DNA from: Rhodobacteraceae bacterium QY30
GTDB taxonomy: Bacteria; Pseudomonadota; Alphaproteobacteria; Rhodobacterales; Rhodobacteraceae
Reading direction: 5' to 3'
Assembly: GCA_002356635.1 (NCBI GenBank)
Contig: CP023454.1
Span: forward strand, 2,526,501-2,590,500
Length of the DNA: 64,000 nucleotides
Part shown: piece after piece, positions 35,082-45,876 of the stretch
Position numbering within the stretch: position 1 is the first letter of the stretch
Layout of the letters: each line of letters opens with the position of its first letter
Program-made: the position numbers and the translations under genes
The notes under the pieces: model-generated
What the model saw: the letters and a program-made list of their open reading frames with translations, nothing else
The model's database searches: none
What the model was told of the DNA's origin: nothing

Positions 35082-35257
35082 CTGGAACCTCCTTTTCAGG
35101 TGAAAGGGTTCCAACGGGAAACGCTTGAGGGGGGTTGGGGTTCCGAGAGGGGGCGACAATTGGTCCATAGGAGCGTTGCGGTCAAATCAAAACAGGGCTC
35201 CCTGCCCAGTTCGGGCGATGCCAGTTCCCTTGGACCGGCGGAAAATATTTAAAACTG

Positions 35258-36085
35258 TTAAAGATCTTTTAGCCAGTATGGAAAGAAAACAGACCTGAGC
35301 TCAATAAGTAGACCATCATTTGTAACAAACCAACTTTTATCGTCCACGAAACTAGAAAGAACCACTCCAGATGAGTTTCGCAATATCAAGCTAGCTTCCA
35401 TTTCCCCAAACTGGCCAGAAACAACTTGCACATCTCGCAGGAGAGACAACCCGTGGCCGAAGCCGGCAGAAAAAACAAAAAATGAAATTATCGAGATAAG
35501 CCTTGTTTTTAAAAACGCCTTCAAGCTATAAATTATGAACCTATTAGATAATGACCTTCGCTTCGCTCTAACGGCAAGCCACCTCACAGGTGCTGGCTTC
35601 TGGTTCACCCTATAAAATTTATTTGACCACGCCCATAAAATATGCAAACAAAAGACAATAGCATACACGAGCGCTGGGAAAAGCGCCACCAAAACAGCTT
35701 TGAATGTTTGTAGATAAATGCCGGCGAAAATAAATAATGCAGACAGCGCCGTAACGGAAAAAACCATCCTGTCATTGTCTGCAATGTATCGACTTGGCCT
35801 TAATATTTCACGGCCATGCTCTTTGTCCCTGCGAAATCGCTTATATGCAAACTCCGCTCCTATTAACTCATTCATAACTCGAGAAGACAGGAACGAAAAT
35901 CCCAGCGCTCCTGAAAAGCCAATTGACACCGATGCAAGCGTCGTCGCATCGATTAGAGTTATAGCTTCCACCGAGACAGAAAGTGCCAAGCCAAGCGTAT
36001 GAAGTGTCCCCCCCGCAATGAGCAGAGCAAATGCTTGAACAACGACCAGAGCGTTAATTGTGCCCGTTGGCTTTAGATTTTCCAA
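35258..36085 (-). CDS. AT-rich orphan five-helix membrane protein
   Basis: 275 residues. Its base composition and codon use (many AAA, AAT, ATA, TTT codons) differ sharply from every neighbour; the AT-rich tract runs from about 35240 to 36130. Hydrophobic helices lie near residues 12-35, 44-66, 108-126, 128-150 and 190-212, with a basic cytoplasmic loop (YKRFRRDKEHGRE) and a C-terminal soluble tail of about 55 residues. The start is TTG at 36085 with GGAG just upstream. No family is recognised and no partner gene accompanies it. It is a likely horizontal acquisition inserted beside lepA. Confidence 0.75.
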   Translation of the reverse strand: MENLKPTGTINALVVVQAFALLIAGGTLHTLGLALSVSVEAITLIDATTLASVSIGFSGALGFSFLSSRVMNELIGAEFAYKRFRRDKEHGREILRPSRYIADNDRMVFSVTALSALFIFAGIYLQTFKAVLVALFPALVYAIVFCLHILWAWSNKFYRVNQKPAPVRWLAVRAKRRSLSNRFIIYSLKAFLKTRLISIISFFVFSAGFGHGLSLLRDVQVVSGQFGEMEASLILRNSSGVVLSSFVDDKSWFVTNDGLLIELRSVFFPYWLKDL

Positions 36086-36162
36086 AGCACTCCACTCAAA
36101 GCTAAAAGGCTATTCGAAGCAGATACATCTGAGTTATTCAGCCAATCACTGCTGCAGCACCC

Positions 36163-37962
<1,800 letters not shown>

Positions 37963-38069
37963 GGCGGGGATATGCAGGGGAATCCGGCACCGGTCAAGCG
38001 GTCCGCGGGGCTTCTGCGGTTGACGTTTTCGCCGCCAGACCCAATCTGACAGCAAAGCAGGAGACGAAG

Positions 38070-38264
38070 ATGAAACTGAACGTTCCCGACATGACCTGTG
38101 GCCATTGCAAGGCGGCCGTCGAAAAGGCGATCATCGAACTGGACAGCACCGCCGATGTGCGCGTCGATCTGCCCAGCCGCACGGTCGAGGTGACGACCAC
38201 GGCCGCCGAAGGTGCGGTGCTGAACGCGCTGAAGGCCGAAGGCTATCCGGCAACCCCGGTCTGA
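38070..38264 (+). CDS. Heavy-metal-associated (CopZ-like) metallochaperone
   Basis: 64 residues forming a single HMA ferredoxin-like domain. The metal-binding loop is MTCGHC at residues 8-13, with the usual following helix KAAVEKAI and a C-terminal ALKAEGY. Such proteins bind Cu(I) or Zn(II) and deliver it to P-type ATPases. No copper ATPase or CueR gene is adjacent. CAGGAGA precedes the start. Confidence 0.92.
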   Translation: MKLNVPDMTCGHCKAAVEKAIIELDSTADVRVDLPSRTVEVTTTAAEGAVLNALKAEGYPATPV

Positions 38265-38384
38265 CGGCCCGGCTTCTGGCCTTGGCCGGGGGAAGACTTG
38301 AACCCGGCCCGGCCCTTCGGCATAGTCCCGCCGATCAGTGGACGCCGGGCCCACCGGCGCCAACGGCGGGATGAGGCAGAAGAC

Positions 38385-38714
38385 ATGCGGATGACAGTGA
38401 TGACCCTGGCAGCGGCGCTGGCGGTGACGGTGGGTCTTTCAGCCTGCGGCGGCGGACGCGGCACCAACGGCCCGGTGGCCCAGGCCTGCATGGCTTCGGG
38501 GCGGGACGGGGCCAACTGGCGGACGTGCGGTTGTGCGCAGCAGGTGGCGAACCGCATGCTCAGCCGTGGCGATCAGGCGCGGGCGGTCAAGTTCTTCCGT
38601 GACCCGGAACTGGCGCAGAAGGCGCGCACTGCCAACAGCGATCATGCAAGGGCTTTCTGGCGGCGCTATTCAGCCTTCGGAACGGCGGCCGAGCAGGCCT
38701 GTACGGGCGTATGA
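38385..38714 (+). CDS. Small lipoprotein of unknown function (109 aa)
   Basis: 109 residues beginning with a lipoprotein signal (LAAALAVTVGLSAC). Mature-part cysteines occur in QACMASG, RTCGCAQQ and EQACTG, and a helical core reads RAVKFFRDPELAQKAR. The pattern of a short cysteine-rich lipoprotein with a C-terminal Cys recurs in Rhodobacteraceae; I recognise no function. It ends just before a bidirectional terminator shared with rpmB. Confidence 0.7.
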   Translation: MRMTVMTLAAALAVTVGLSACGGGRGTNGPVAQACMASGRDGANWRTCGCAQQVANRMLSRGDQARAVKFFRDPELAQKARTANSDHARAFWRRYSAFGTAAEQACTGV

Positions 38715-38730
38715 CGACCCCGGAATGACA

Positions 38731-38756
38731 AAAGCCCGCCAATGGCGGGCTTTTTC
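38731..38756. terminator. Bidirectional terminator between lipoprotein gene and rpmB
   Basis: AAAAGCCCGCC (38731-38741) pairs with GGCGGGCTTTT (38745-38755) around AAT, with A- and T-runs on both sides, so it works on both strands: after the lipoprotein gene (plus) and after rpmB (minus). Confidence 0.92.
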
Positions 38757-38776
38757 GACTGTGCCGTCCCGAAGGA

Positions 38777-39067
38777 TCAGGCAGCGGTTGCGACCGCCTT
38801 CGCCACGTCCTTCTTAATCTTCAGGGCGCGGTCCGACAGTTCGCTGTCGTCGGCCTTGGCCAGGAACGCGTCCAGACCACCGCGGTGGTCGACCGAACGC
38901 AGCGCCGCCGCCGAGATGCGCAGCTTGAACGACTGCCCCAGCACGTCCGAGATCAGCGTGACGTCGTTCAGGTTCGGCAGGAAGCGACGCTTGGTCTTGT
39001 TGTTCGCATGGCTCACGTTGTGACCCGACATCGGGCCTTTTCCGGTCAGTTCGCAGACGCGCGACAT
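38777..39067 (-). CDS. rpmB: Ribosomal protein bL28
   Basis: 96 residues, a 50S subunit protein. It carries the bL28 signature [27 protein letters not shown]; the quoted run is split here as [18 protein letters not shown] and KTKRRF. The C-terminus is longer than in E. coli (78 residues), as is usual in alphaproteobacteria. AAGGA lies eight bases before ATG 39067. A consensus-like promoter and a leader hairpin lie upstream. Confidence 0.97.
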   Translation of the reverse strand: MSRVCELTGKGPMSGHNVSHANNKTKRRFLPNLNDVTLISDVLGQSFKLRISAAALRSVDHRGGLDAFLAKADDSELSDRALKIKKDVAKAVATAA

Positions 39068-39122
39068 GGTGTAGATCCTTCAGTTTCCGGCAACCGGGAA
39101 GGCCCCGGACCCATAAGATAAC

Positions 39123-39145
39123 GGGCGCCGCATAAGGCAGCGCCC
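39123..39145 (-). promoter_or_regulatory. Leader hairpin of rpmB
   Basis: In the minus-strand transcript, GGGCGCTGC pairs with GCGGCGCCC (nine pairs, one G-U) around a five-base loop. It lies about 10-30 bases after the predicted transcript start and about 55 bases before the rpmB start codon. No T-run follows, so it is not a simple terminator; it may be a leader regulatory element or a stabilising 5' hairpin. Confidence 0.4.
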
Positions 39146-39161
39146 AGAATGACAGGTCGTC

Positions 39162-39190
39162 CGGATAGAGCCTTCGGCGACCTTCGTCAA
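39162..39190 (-). promoter_or_regulatory. sigma-70-type promoter of rpmB
   Basis: On the minus strand, TTGACG (39190-39185) and TATCCG (39167-39162) are separated by exactly 17 bases, about 95 bases before the rpmB start. The -35 matches the alphaproteobacterial housekeeping consensus well. Confidence 0.6.
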
Positions 39191-39204
39191 GCGATTCATC
39201 CGCA

Positions 39205-40182
39205 TTACGCCTTCAGCAGGGCCAGCATCTTTTGCGCGGCCGCGGCCGGTGAAAGATCGCCCTTCGCGACCGCGCCGCCCAGGTCGGTCATCTGGCGGCG
39301 GGCTTCGGCTTCCTCGGTCAGGCGTGACAGAAGACCAAGACGGACCTCATCCTCGAACCAGTGGCGGGCCTGGTCGGCGCGGATGCGTGCGAAATGCCCT
39401 TCATCACGTCGCCAATCCGCAAGCTTCTTCATCTCGGCCCAGGCCTCGGCCAGACCGGCCTCCTCCACGGCGGATACCGGCAATGCCTTCGGGAAATCGG
39501 CCGGATCCTGCGGACGCTTCCGCAGCAGCCGCAGTGCGCCGGAATAATCCGCGACGGTGCGCATGGCAGTCGATTTCAGGTCGCCATCGGCCTTGTTCAC
39601 CAGGATCAGGTCGGCCATCTCCATGATGCCGCGCTTGACGCCCTGCAATTCATCCCCGCCTGCAGGCGCCAGCAGCAGGATGAACAGATCCGACATCTCG
39701 GCCACCAGGGTCTCCGACTGGCCAACACCGACCGTCTCGATCAGCACCACATCGAACCCGGCCGCTTCACACAGCGACACCACCTCGCGCGTACGTCGGG
39801 CGACGCCGCCCAGATGCGCCTGGCTGGGCGAAGGCCGGATGAAGGCCATCGGATCACGGCTCAGCCGCTCCATCCGGGTCTTGTCGCCCAGGATCGACCC
39901 ACCCGACCGCGCCGAGGACGGGTCCACCGCCAGAACCGCCACCCGCAGCCCTTGCCCCGTCAGCATCATCCCGAAGCTTTCGATGAAGGTGGATTTCCCA
40001 ACCCCCGGCGTCCCCGAAAGCCCGATCCGCAGCGCCTGCCGCCCCAGGGGCGCCAGTCGCGCCAACAGGTCGGCGGCCTGTTCGCGGTGATCCGCCCGCC
40101 CGCTTTCAACGAGCGTGATCGCCCGGGCCAGCGCACGACGGTCGCCCTCGGCCACCCGCCGGGCCAGTTCGGTCACATCCAT
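39205..40182 (-). CDS. meaB: Methylmalonyl-CoA mutase-associated GTPase MeaB
   Basis: 325 residues, a G3E-family P-loop GTPase that gates cobalamin loading and repair of methylmalonyl-CoA mutase. Motifs: IGLSGTPGVGKSTFIESF (Walker A), VLAVDPSSARSGGSILGDKTRM, DVVLIETVGVGQSE (Walker B) and LILVNKADGDLKSTA (G4). The mutase itself is not in the window. With PrpE it points to propionyl-CoA assimilation via methylmalonyl-CoA (also part of the ethylmalonyl-CoA pathway in this group). It is divergent from hrpB. Confidence 0.94.
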   Translation of the reverse strand: MDVTELARRVAEGDRRALARAITLVESGRADHREQAADLLARLAPLGRQALRIGLSGTPGVGKSTFIESFGMMLTGQGLRVAVLAVDPSSARSGGSILGDKTRMERLSRDPMAFIRPSPSQAHLGGVARRTREVVSLCEAAGFDVVLIETVGVGQSETLVAEMSDLFILLLAPAGGDELQGVKRGIMEMADLILVNKADGDLKSTAMRTVADYSGALRLLRKRPQDPADFPKALPVSAVEEAGLAEAWAEMKKLADWRRDEGHFARIRADQARHWFEDEVRLGLLSRLTEEAEARRQMTDLGGAVAKGDLSPAAAAQKMLALLKA

Positions 40183-40234
40183 GGGGTCTTCGCCCTCCTT
40201 CGCTGTTCTTCCACTCCCATACTCACCAGACCCG

Positions 40235-40259
40235 ATCCAGACAATCCAGACAATCCGGA
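40235..40259 (+). repeat. Short tandem repeat in the meaB-hrpB gap
   Basis: ATCCAGACA occurs twice in tandem and a third, diverged copy (ATCCGGAC) follows, then CCGAC doublets. It may be slippage-prone intergenic sequence; no function is implied. Confidence 0.5.
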
Positions 40260-40281
40260 CCCGACCCGACCGGCCCCGGCA

Positions 40282-40304
40282 TTTCTTCTTTGTTCAAATA
40301 CTCC
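40282..40304 (+). repeat. Copy of a dispersed intergenic motif
   Basis: TTTCTTCTTTG followed by TTCAAATACTCC, next to a CCGCCGGAGG run. It is similar to 23070-23091 and lies about 70 bases before hrpB. Confidence 0.35.
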
Positions 40305-40374
40305 CGCCGGAGGCACCGCACATCGCAGCCCCGCGGGCTGGTCAGGACCTTTGCGCACCGTTACACCCTGCCCC

Positions 40375-42819
40375 ATGTCGCAACTGCCGCTGCCCATTGC
40401 CGAAGCCCTGCCCCCCTTGCGCGCCGCGCTGGCCGCAGCCGGCGTCGCCGTGCTGCAGGCACCGCCCGGCGCGGGAAAGACCACCGGTGTGCCGCTGGCC
40501 CTTCTGCCCGATGTCGCGGGCCGCATCGTCATGCTGGAACCGCGTCGTCTGGCGGCCCGCGCCGCGGCCGAACGGATGGCGGATACCTTGGGTGAACCTG
40601 TTGGCCGCACCGTCGGCTACCGCATCCGGGGCGAGGCGAAATCGGGCCCGGACACGCGGATCGAGGTCGTGACCGAAGGCATCCTCACCCGGATGCTCCA
40701 GTCCGATCCGTCGCTTGAAGGGATCGGCTGCGTGATCTTCGACGAATTTCACGAACGTTCCCTGAACGCCGATCTGGGCCTTGCCCTGACCTGGGAAGCG
40801 CGGGGTGCCTTGCGACCGGACCTGCAGGTACTTGTCATGTCGGCCACGCTCGATGCCGAACCCGTCGCGCGGCTTCTGTCGGCGCCTATCGTCACGTCCG
40901 AAGGGCGCGCCTTTCCGGTTGAAACCCGTTGGCTTCCACGGCCCCTTGCGACCGGAACCCGGATCGAAACCGCCACCGCCACCCTGATCCGGCAGGCCCT
41001 TCAGGAAACCGAAGGAGGCATCCTTGTCTTTCTGCCCGGCGAGGCCGAGATTCGCCGCGTGGCCAGCGCGCTGACGGACCTGCCCTCATCCACCCTGGTC
41101 CGTCCGCTGTATGGGGCGATGGATTTTGCAGCCCAGCGCGCCGCAATCGCCCCCGCCCCACCCGGTGCCCGCAAGATCGTGCTGGCCACCGCGATCGCCG
41201 AAACCTCGCTGACGATCGAGGATGTGCGGGTGGTCATCGACGCGGGCCGGGCGCGGCGGGCGCGGGTCGATCCATCCTCGGGCATGTCGCGGCTGGTGAC
41301 CGAACGCGTCAGCCGCGCCGAAGCCGACCAGCGCCGGGGCCGCGCGGGCCGGGTCGCGCCGGGGGTCTGCTATAGGCTGTGGGCAAAGGGCGAAGAAGGC
41401 GCCCTGCCCGCCTTTCCGCCCGCCGAAATCGAGGTTGCCGATCTGGCCGGGCTGGCGCTGGAACTGGCGCTTTGGGGCACCGAAGCGGGCAGCCTGGCAT
41501 TCCTGACCCCGCCCCCTGCCCCCGCACTGGCCGAAGCACGCGCGTTGCTTGGCGGCTTGGGCGCGCTGGACGACGCGGGGCGGATCACGGCCCACGGGCG
41601 GCAGATGGCGGCTTTGCCGCTGCACCCGCGTCTGGCGCACATGCTCTTGCGGGCGGGGAAGGCGGCGGCCCCGCTGGCGGCGCTTCTGTCCGACCGCGAT
41701 GTGCTGACGGGCGCGCCTGCGGACCTGTCCTTGCGGCTGGCGGCGCTGCGCGATCCGCGCCGCTTCGCGGACGATCATCCCTGGCCGATCCATCGTGGCA
41801 CTCTGGAGCGGGTGCGCGAGGAGGCGCGTCGGCTGGCGCGGCTTGCCCCCGACACTTCTGCGGACCTGTCGGCGGGCGGCATGGCCTCGCTGGCCTATCC
41901 CGACCGGATCGGGCTGCGGCGCAAGGGCGACGAGCCGCGTTTCGTCCTTTCGGGCGGCAAGGGCGCGGTGGCCGCGGCCGGCGATCCCCTGGGCGCATCG
42001 CGGCTGATCGTCGCCACCGATCTGGATGGCGACCCGCGCGAGGCGAAGATCCGCCAAGGCATCGCGCTTTCGGACTCCGATCTGCGCGCGCTGCATGGCG
42101 ACCGGATCGCCTGGGTCGATGTGGTCGAATGGTCGCGCCGCGACGGGCGGGTGGTTGCGCGGCGACAGGAACGTCTGGGGTCGCTGGTGCTGGCCGACCG
42201 GCTTTGGCCCGAAGCCCCGGCCGAAGCGCTGGCCCGGGCCGCGCTGGACGGTCTGCGCCAGACCGGTCTGACCTGGAGCGAACCGGCCCGACGGCTGCGC
42301 GCCAGGATCGCGCTTCTGGCACAGGAAGGCGCCGACATGCCCGATGTGTCGGATGCCGCGCTTCTGTCAGACCCCGGCTGGATCCTGCCGTGGCTGTCTG
42401 GCTGCAAGACCGAAACCGACCTGCGCGGGCTGAACCTGACCGAGGCGCTGAAGGCCCACCTTGGCTGGGACCGGATGCAAGAGCTTGACCGTCTGGCCCC
42501 TGCCGCCTTCGTCACGCCGCTGGGCCGGGCCGTGCCCATCGACTATGACGGCGATCACCCTTCGGTCGCGCTGCGCCTGCAAGAGGTGTTCGGCGTGACC
42601 ACCCACCCGACCGTGGGGCCGAAGCGCCTGCCGCTGCGGATGACGCTTCTGTCGCCCGCGCAGCGCCCGGTGCAGGTGACGATGGACCTGCCGGGGTTCT
42701 GGCGGACGTCTTATGCCGATGTGCGGAAGGACATGCGCGGGCAGTATCCGAAACACCCCTGGCCGGAAGACCCGACCGAAGCCGAACCGACGCTCCGCGC
42801 GAAACCGCGCGGCACCTGA
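40375..42819 (+). CDS. hrpB: DEAH-box ATP-dependent RNA helicase HrpB
   Basis: 814 residues, typical for HrpB. Helicase motifs in order: QAPPGAGKTTGVPL (I), EPRRLAARAAAERMA (Ia), TEGILTRML, DEFHERS (II), VMSATLDAEPVARLL (III), ATAIAETSLTIEDVR (V) and DQRRGRAGRV (VI), followed by the HrpB C-terminal domain (GVTTHPTVGPKRLPL, TMDLPGFWRTSYADVRKDM). The cellular role of HrpB is not well defined. Start ATG 40375 has no clear Shine-Dalgarno. Its stop codon lies in the loop of the stem at 42805-42830. Confidence 0.95.
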   Translation: MSQLPLPIAEALPPLRAALAAAGVAVLQAPPGAGKTTGVPLALLPDVAGRIVMLEPRRLAARAAAERMADTLGEPVGRTVGYRIRGEAKSGPDTRIEVVTEGILTRMLQSDPSLEGIGCVIFDEFHERSLNADLGLALTWEARGALRPDLQVLVMSATLDAEPVARLLSAPIVTSEGRAFPVETRWLPRPLATGTRIETATATLIRQALQETEGGILVFLPGEAEIRRVASALTDLPSSTLVRPLYGAMDFAAQRAAIAPAPPGARKIVLATAIAETSLTIEDVRVVIDAGRARRARVDPSSGMSRLVTERVSRAEADQRRGRAGRVAPGVCYRLWAKGEEGALPAFPPAEIEVADLAGLALELALWGTEAGSLAFLTPPPAPALAEARALLGGLGALDDAGRITAHGRQMAALPLHPRLAHMLLRAGKAAAPLAALLSDRDVLTGAPADLSLRLAALRDPRRFADDHPWPIHRGTLERVREEARRLARLAPDTSADLSAGGMASLAYPDRIGLRRKGDEPRFVLSGGKGAVAAAGDPLGASRLIVATDLDGDPREAKIRQGIALSDSDLRALHGDRIAWVDVVEWSRRDGRVVARRQERLGSLVLADRLWPEAPAEALARAALDGLRQTGLTWSEPARRLRARIALLAQEGADMPDVSDAALLSDPGWILPWLSGCKTETDLRGLNLTEALKAHLGWDRMQELDRLAPAAFVTPLGRAVPIDYDGDHPSVALRLQEVFGVTTHPTVGPKRLPLRMTLLSPAQRPVQVTMDLPGFWRTSYADVRKDMRGQYPKHPWPEDPTEAEPTLRAKPRGT

Positions 42820-42830
42820 ATGCCGCGCGG
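42805..42830. terminator. Perfect stem-loop containing the hrpB stop codon
   Basis: CCGCGCGGCA (42805-42814) and TGCCGCGCGG (42821-42830) form a 10-bp perfect stem around CCTGAA, which includes the TGA stop. It lies between convergent hrpB and the DUF1993 gene with no T-run. The architecture matches 30132-30156. Confidence 0.5.
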
Positions 42831-42844
42831 AACTTGGAGAGTCA

Positions 42845-43342
42845 TCACCCGCCGAGGAAGTCCATCTTGCCGACCTTGAACCCGTTGTGGCGCAGGATGG
42901 CGTAGGCGGTGGTCAGGTGGAACCAGAAGTTCGGCAGCGCGAAATTGCGCAGATAGTCCAGTCCATTGAAGCTCAGGTCATAAGGACCTGCCTTGAACGA
43001 GATGGTCCGGGTTTCCGCGCCTGCGAAGGCCCCCGGTTCGACGGTCTGCAAGAAGGCCAGAGTCGACGCGATGCGGGCGCGCAGTTCGGCAAAGCTTGTT
43101 TCCGTATCCGGCGCGGCGGGGGTATCGGCCCCGGCCAGACGGCCCGCACCGTACCGGGCGTGGTCGGTCGCCATCTGGATCTGGCGGGTGAAGGTGAACA
43201 TGTCGGGCGTCAGACGGTCCGCCAGGATCACAGACGGATCGATCTTGCGCGCGGCACATTCGGCCTCGGCCTTGGACAGGATTTCGGACATGGCGCGCAG
43301 CCCCTTCGCAAAGGCGGGGACGCTGAATTCGTAGAGGGTCAT
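42845..43342 (-). CDS. DUF1993 family protein
   Basis: 165 residues, helical, in the DinB-like four-helix-bundle superfamily. The N-terminus reads LYEFSVPAFAKGLRAMSEIL, with RLTPDMFTFTRQIQMATDHA in the second helix and FWFHLTTAYAILRHNG near the C-terminus, whose His residues sit where DinB-type metal ligands do. Biochemical function is unknown. GGAG precedes ATG 43342. It lies 18 bases after argF on the same strand, so it may be the distal gene of the arginine transcript. Confidence 0.88.
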   Translation of the reverse strand: MTLYEFSVPAFAKGLRAMSEILSKAEAECAARKIDPSVILADRLTPDMFTFTRQIQMATDHARYGAGRLAGADTPAAPDTETSFAELRARIASTLAFLQTVEPGAFAGAETRTISFKAGPYDLSFNGLDYLRNFALPNFWFHLTTAYAILRHNGFKVGKMDFLGG

Positions 43343-43360
43343 TCCATTAGCTCCGTTCGG

Positions 43361-44287
43361 TCAAAGCCCCAGGCACCAGCGCACGATGGCTTTCTGGGCG
43401 TGCAGGCGGTTTTCGGCCTCGTCAAAGACAACCGAATTCGGGCCGTCCATCACACTGCTCGTCACCTCGTCATCGCGGTGGGCGGGCAGGCAGTGCATGA
43501 ACAGCGCATCCGGCTTGGCATGGGCCATCAGCGCATCATTGACCTGATAGCCCCGCAGCTGGTTGTGGCGGCGTTCGCGGGCCGATTGCGGATCGTGCAT
43601 CGACACCCAGGTATCCGTGACCACCAGATCGGCGCCCTGAACCGCCTTCACCGGATCGCGTTCGATGCGGATGTCGGCGCCCCGCGCCCGGGCCTCTTCG
43701 ATGAACACGCGTTCGGGGTCCAGCGGTTCGGGGCCGGTGAAGGTCAGGTCAAAGCCGAACTGGCCCGCGGCGTGGATGAAGCTGGCGCAGACGTTGTTCC
43801 CGTCGCCCGACCAGACCACCTTCTTGCCCGCGATCGAGCCGCGGTGTTCTTCATAGGTCATGATGTCGGCCATGATCTGGCATGGGTGGGTGCGGTTGGT
43901 CAGGCCGTTGATGACCGGCACCGTGGCATATTCCGCCATTTCCAGAAGCGTCGCCTCTTCGAAGGTGCGGATCATGATCAGGTCGACATAGCGCGACAGC
44001 ACGCGGGCGGTATCCGCGATGGTTTCGCCGTGCCCCAGCTGCATGTCGGCGCCCGACAGCACCATCGTCTGCCCGCCCATCTGGCGGATGCCCACGTCGA
44101 AGCTGACGCGGGTGCGGGTCGAGGGTTTTTCGAAGATCAGCGCCGCCATGCGGCCCTTCAGCGGATGATCGGCGTCCAGGCCGCCCTTCGGGCCGCCGTT
44201 GCGGGCGTCCTTCATGCCGCGGGCCTGGTCAATGATGGCGCGCAGTTCGGCGGGGTCGGTCTGGTTGATGTCAAGGAAATGTTTCAT
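43361..44287 (-). CDS. argF: Ornithine carbamoyltransferase
   Basis: 308 residues. It joins carbamoyl phosphate and ornithine to citrulline. The carbamoyl-phosphate loop [34 protein letters not shown], and the ornithine-side [12 protein letters not shown] are all intact. Its arginine-pathway partner argD lies 157 bases upstream on the same strand; the gap between them holds no gene I can support. An anabolic role fits this neighbour. Confidence 0.97.
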   Translation of the reverse strand: MKHFLDINQTDPAELRAIIDQARGMKDARNGGPKGGLDADHPLKGRMAALIFEKPSTRTRVSFDVGIRQMGGQTMVLSGADMQLGHGETIADTARVLSRYVDLIMIRTFEEATLLEMAEYATVPVINGLTNRTHPCQIMADIMTYEEHRGSIAGKKVVWSGDGNNVCASFIHAAGQFGFDLTFTGPEPLDPERVFIEEARARGADIRIERDPVKAVQGADLVVTDTWVSMHDPQSARERRHNQLRGYQVNDALMAHAKPDALFMHCLPAHRDDEVTSSVMDGPNSVVFDEAENRLHAQKAIVRWCLGL

Positions 44288-44444
44288 GGTTTCTTCGCGT
44301 GGCAGGACGCCCGGGGGTCTAAAGCCTCCGAGGGCCGGTGAAATCAGGGGACGACGGGCCGCAGCGACGGGCGGCCGGCAGGGTTTCCGGTCGTCGCGAC
44401 ATGTGCTGCTCGCGCTCGGACAGGGCAGCGGGGCGGTTCACCCG

Positions 44445-45617
44445 TCAGACCTCCAACGTGGCCGCCGCGCGATCCAGACGCGCCACGGCCTCGCCGATTT
44501 CCTCGTCGGTGATGGTCAGCGGCGGCAGCAGGCGGACGGTGTTGTCCGAAGCGGCAACCGTCAGCAGGTGCTGGGCATAGCCCGCCTTCACCAGATCGAC
44601 CGGCGCCACCCGGCATTTGAGCCCAAGCATCAGGCCAACGCCCCGCACTTCTTCAAAGACCGCGGGATGCGCTGCGACCAGACCTTCCAGCCGCTGGCGG
44701 AACAGGGCGCCCTTGCGGTTCACCTCGGCCAGGAAGTCGGGATTGGCGATGATCTCTACCACCTTGGCACCCACCGCGCAGGCCAGCGGGTTGCCGCCGT
44801 AGGTCGACCCATGGGTGCCCGCCGTCATGCCTGATGCCGCCTCTTCGGTGGCCAGCACTGCGCCCAGCGGGAAGCCGCCGCCGATGCCCTTGGCGACCAT
44901 GACGATATCGGGCTTGACGCCATCAAGTTCATGCGCGAACAGCTTGCCGGTGCGGCCCATGCCGCATTGCACCTCGTCCAGGATCAGAAGCATCCCCGCT
45001 TCGTCGCAAAGCGCGCGAAGCGCCTTCAGGAAGCCTTCGGGCGCGGTGCGGATGCCGCCTTCGCCCTGGATCGGTTCGATCATGATTGCGGCGGTCTGCG
45101 GCGTGATGGCGGCTTTCACCGCCTCAAGATCGCCGAAAGGCACATGCGTGAAGCCGGGCATGAGCGGGCCGTAGCCCTTCGTCATCTTCTCGCCCCCGGC
45201 GGCCGCGATGGCGCCGGTCGAACGGCCGTGGAAGGCGCCTTCGAAGGTGATGATGCCGATCTTTTCGGGATGGCCTTTGTCATACCAGTATTTCCGCGCC
45301 ATCTTGATCGCCAGCTCGGCGGTTTCGGTCCCCGAGTTGGTGACGAAGACGGTGTCGGCAAAGGTATTGGCCACCAGAAGGTCGGCCAGCCGCTGCTGTT
45401 CCGGGATCGTGTAGACGTTCGACACATGCCAAAGCTTCCCGGCCTGTTCGGTCAGCGTGGCGACCAGATCGGGATGGGCATGGCCCAGCGCGTTCACCGC
45501 GATGCCCGAGCCCAGGTCAAGGTATCGGCTGCCATCCGCCTCGGTCAGCCAGGCGCCCTCGCCCTTGACGAAGGACAGGGGGGCGCGGTTGTAGGTGGGC
45601 AGAACCGAAGGGATCAT
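44445..45617 (-). CDS. argD: Acetylornithine / succinyldiaminopimelate aminotransferase
   Basis: 390 residues, a class III PLP aminotransferase. It transfers the amino group in arginine (and lysine) synthesis. Visible motifs: [52 protein letters not shown] and [13 protein letters not shown] with the PLP lysine, plus [18 protein letters not shown] precedes ATG 45617. It is transcribed with argF downstream. The gap to gcrA on its right is 359 bases and holds regulatory elements for gcrA. Confidence 0.96.
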   Translation of the reverse strand: MIPSVLPTYNRAPLSFVKGEGAWLTEADGSRYLDLGSGIAVNALGHAHPDLVATLTEQAGKLWHVSNVYTIPEQQRLADLLVANTFADTVFVTNSGTETAELAIKMARKYWYDKGHPEKIGIITFEGAFHGRSTGAIAAAGGEKMTKGYGPLMPGFTHVPFGDLEAVKAAITPQTAAIMIEPIQGEGGIRTAPEGFLKALRALCDEAGMLLILDEVQCGMGRTGKLFAHELDGVKPDIVMVAKGIGGGFPLGAVLATEEAASGMTAGTHGSTYGGNPLACAVGAKVVEIIANPDFLAEVNRKGALFRQRLEGLVAAHPAVFEEVRGVGLMLGLKCRVAPVDLVKAGYAQHLLTVAASDNTVRLLPPLTITDEEIGEAVARLDRAAATLEV

Positions 45618-45816
45618 GGTCGTCTCCTGGAAAGGAAGGCGCGAGCGTCGGCGAAGGCCGGAAGCTTGTCAATGCGCAGGAACGGGGGGTGCGGGCCATG
45701 GAAGCCACGAATGATCGCCGTCAGGCGCGAAGGGCGCGACGGCGTCGGGTCGGGAACTGTCGGAACCGGGTGATCATGCGGCGGTGGTACTGGGCGGCCG
45801 CGGGCCTGTCAAAGGA

Positions 45817-45850
45817 TTTGCGCCGGTTTCGCGCGCATTTGCACCGGTTT
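45817..45850 (+). promoter_or_regulatory. Direct repeat with 21-bp period upstream of the gcrA promoter
   Basis: TTTGCGCCGGTTT (45817-45829) and TTTGCACCGGTTT (45838-45850) match at 12 of 13 positions and start 21 bases apart, two helical turns. The second copy ends 26 bases before the -35 box. The placement suits two regulator molecules on the same DNA face. They are not CtrA (TTAA-N7-TTAA) or DnaA-box sequences. Confidence 0.5.
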
Positions 45851-45876
45851 TCGCCCATGGGGCTTTGGCGGGGTGC

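Noticed and set aside
38020-38048. TTGACG-N17-AATCTG as a promoter for the HMA metallochaperone
   Set aside because: The -35 is good but the -10 matches at only two positions, and no CueR-type dyad is present.
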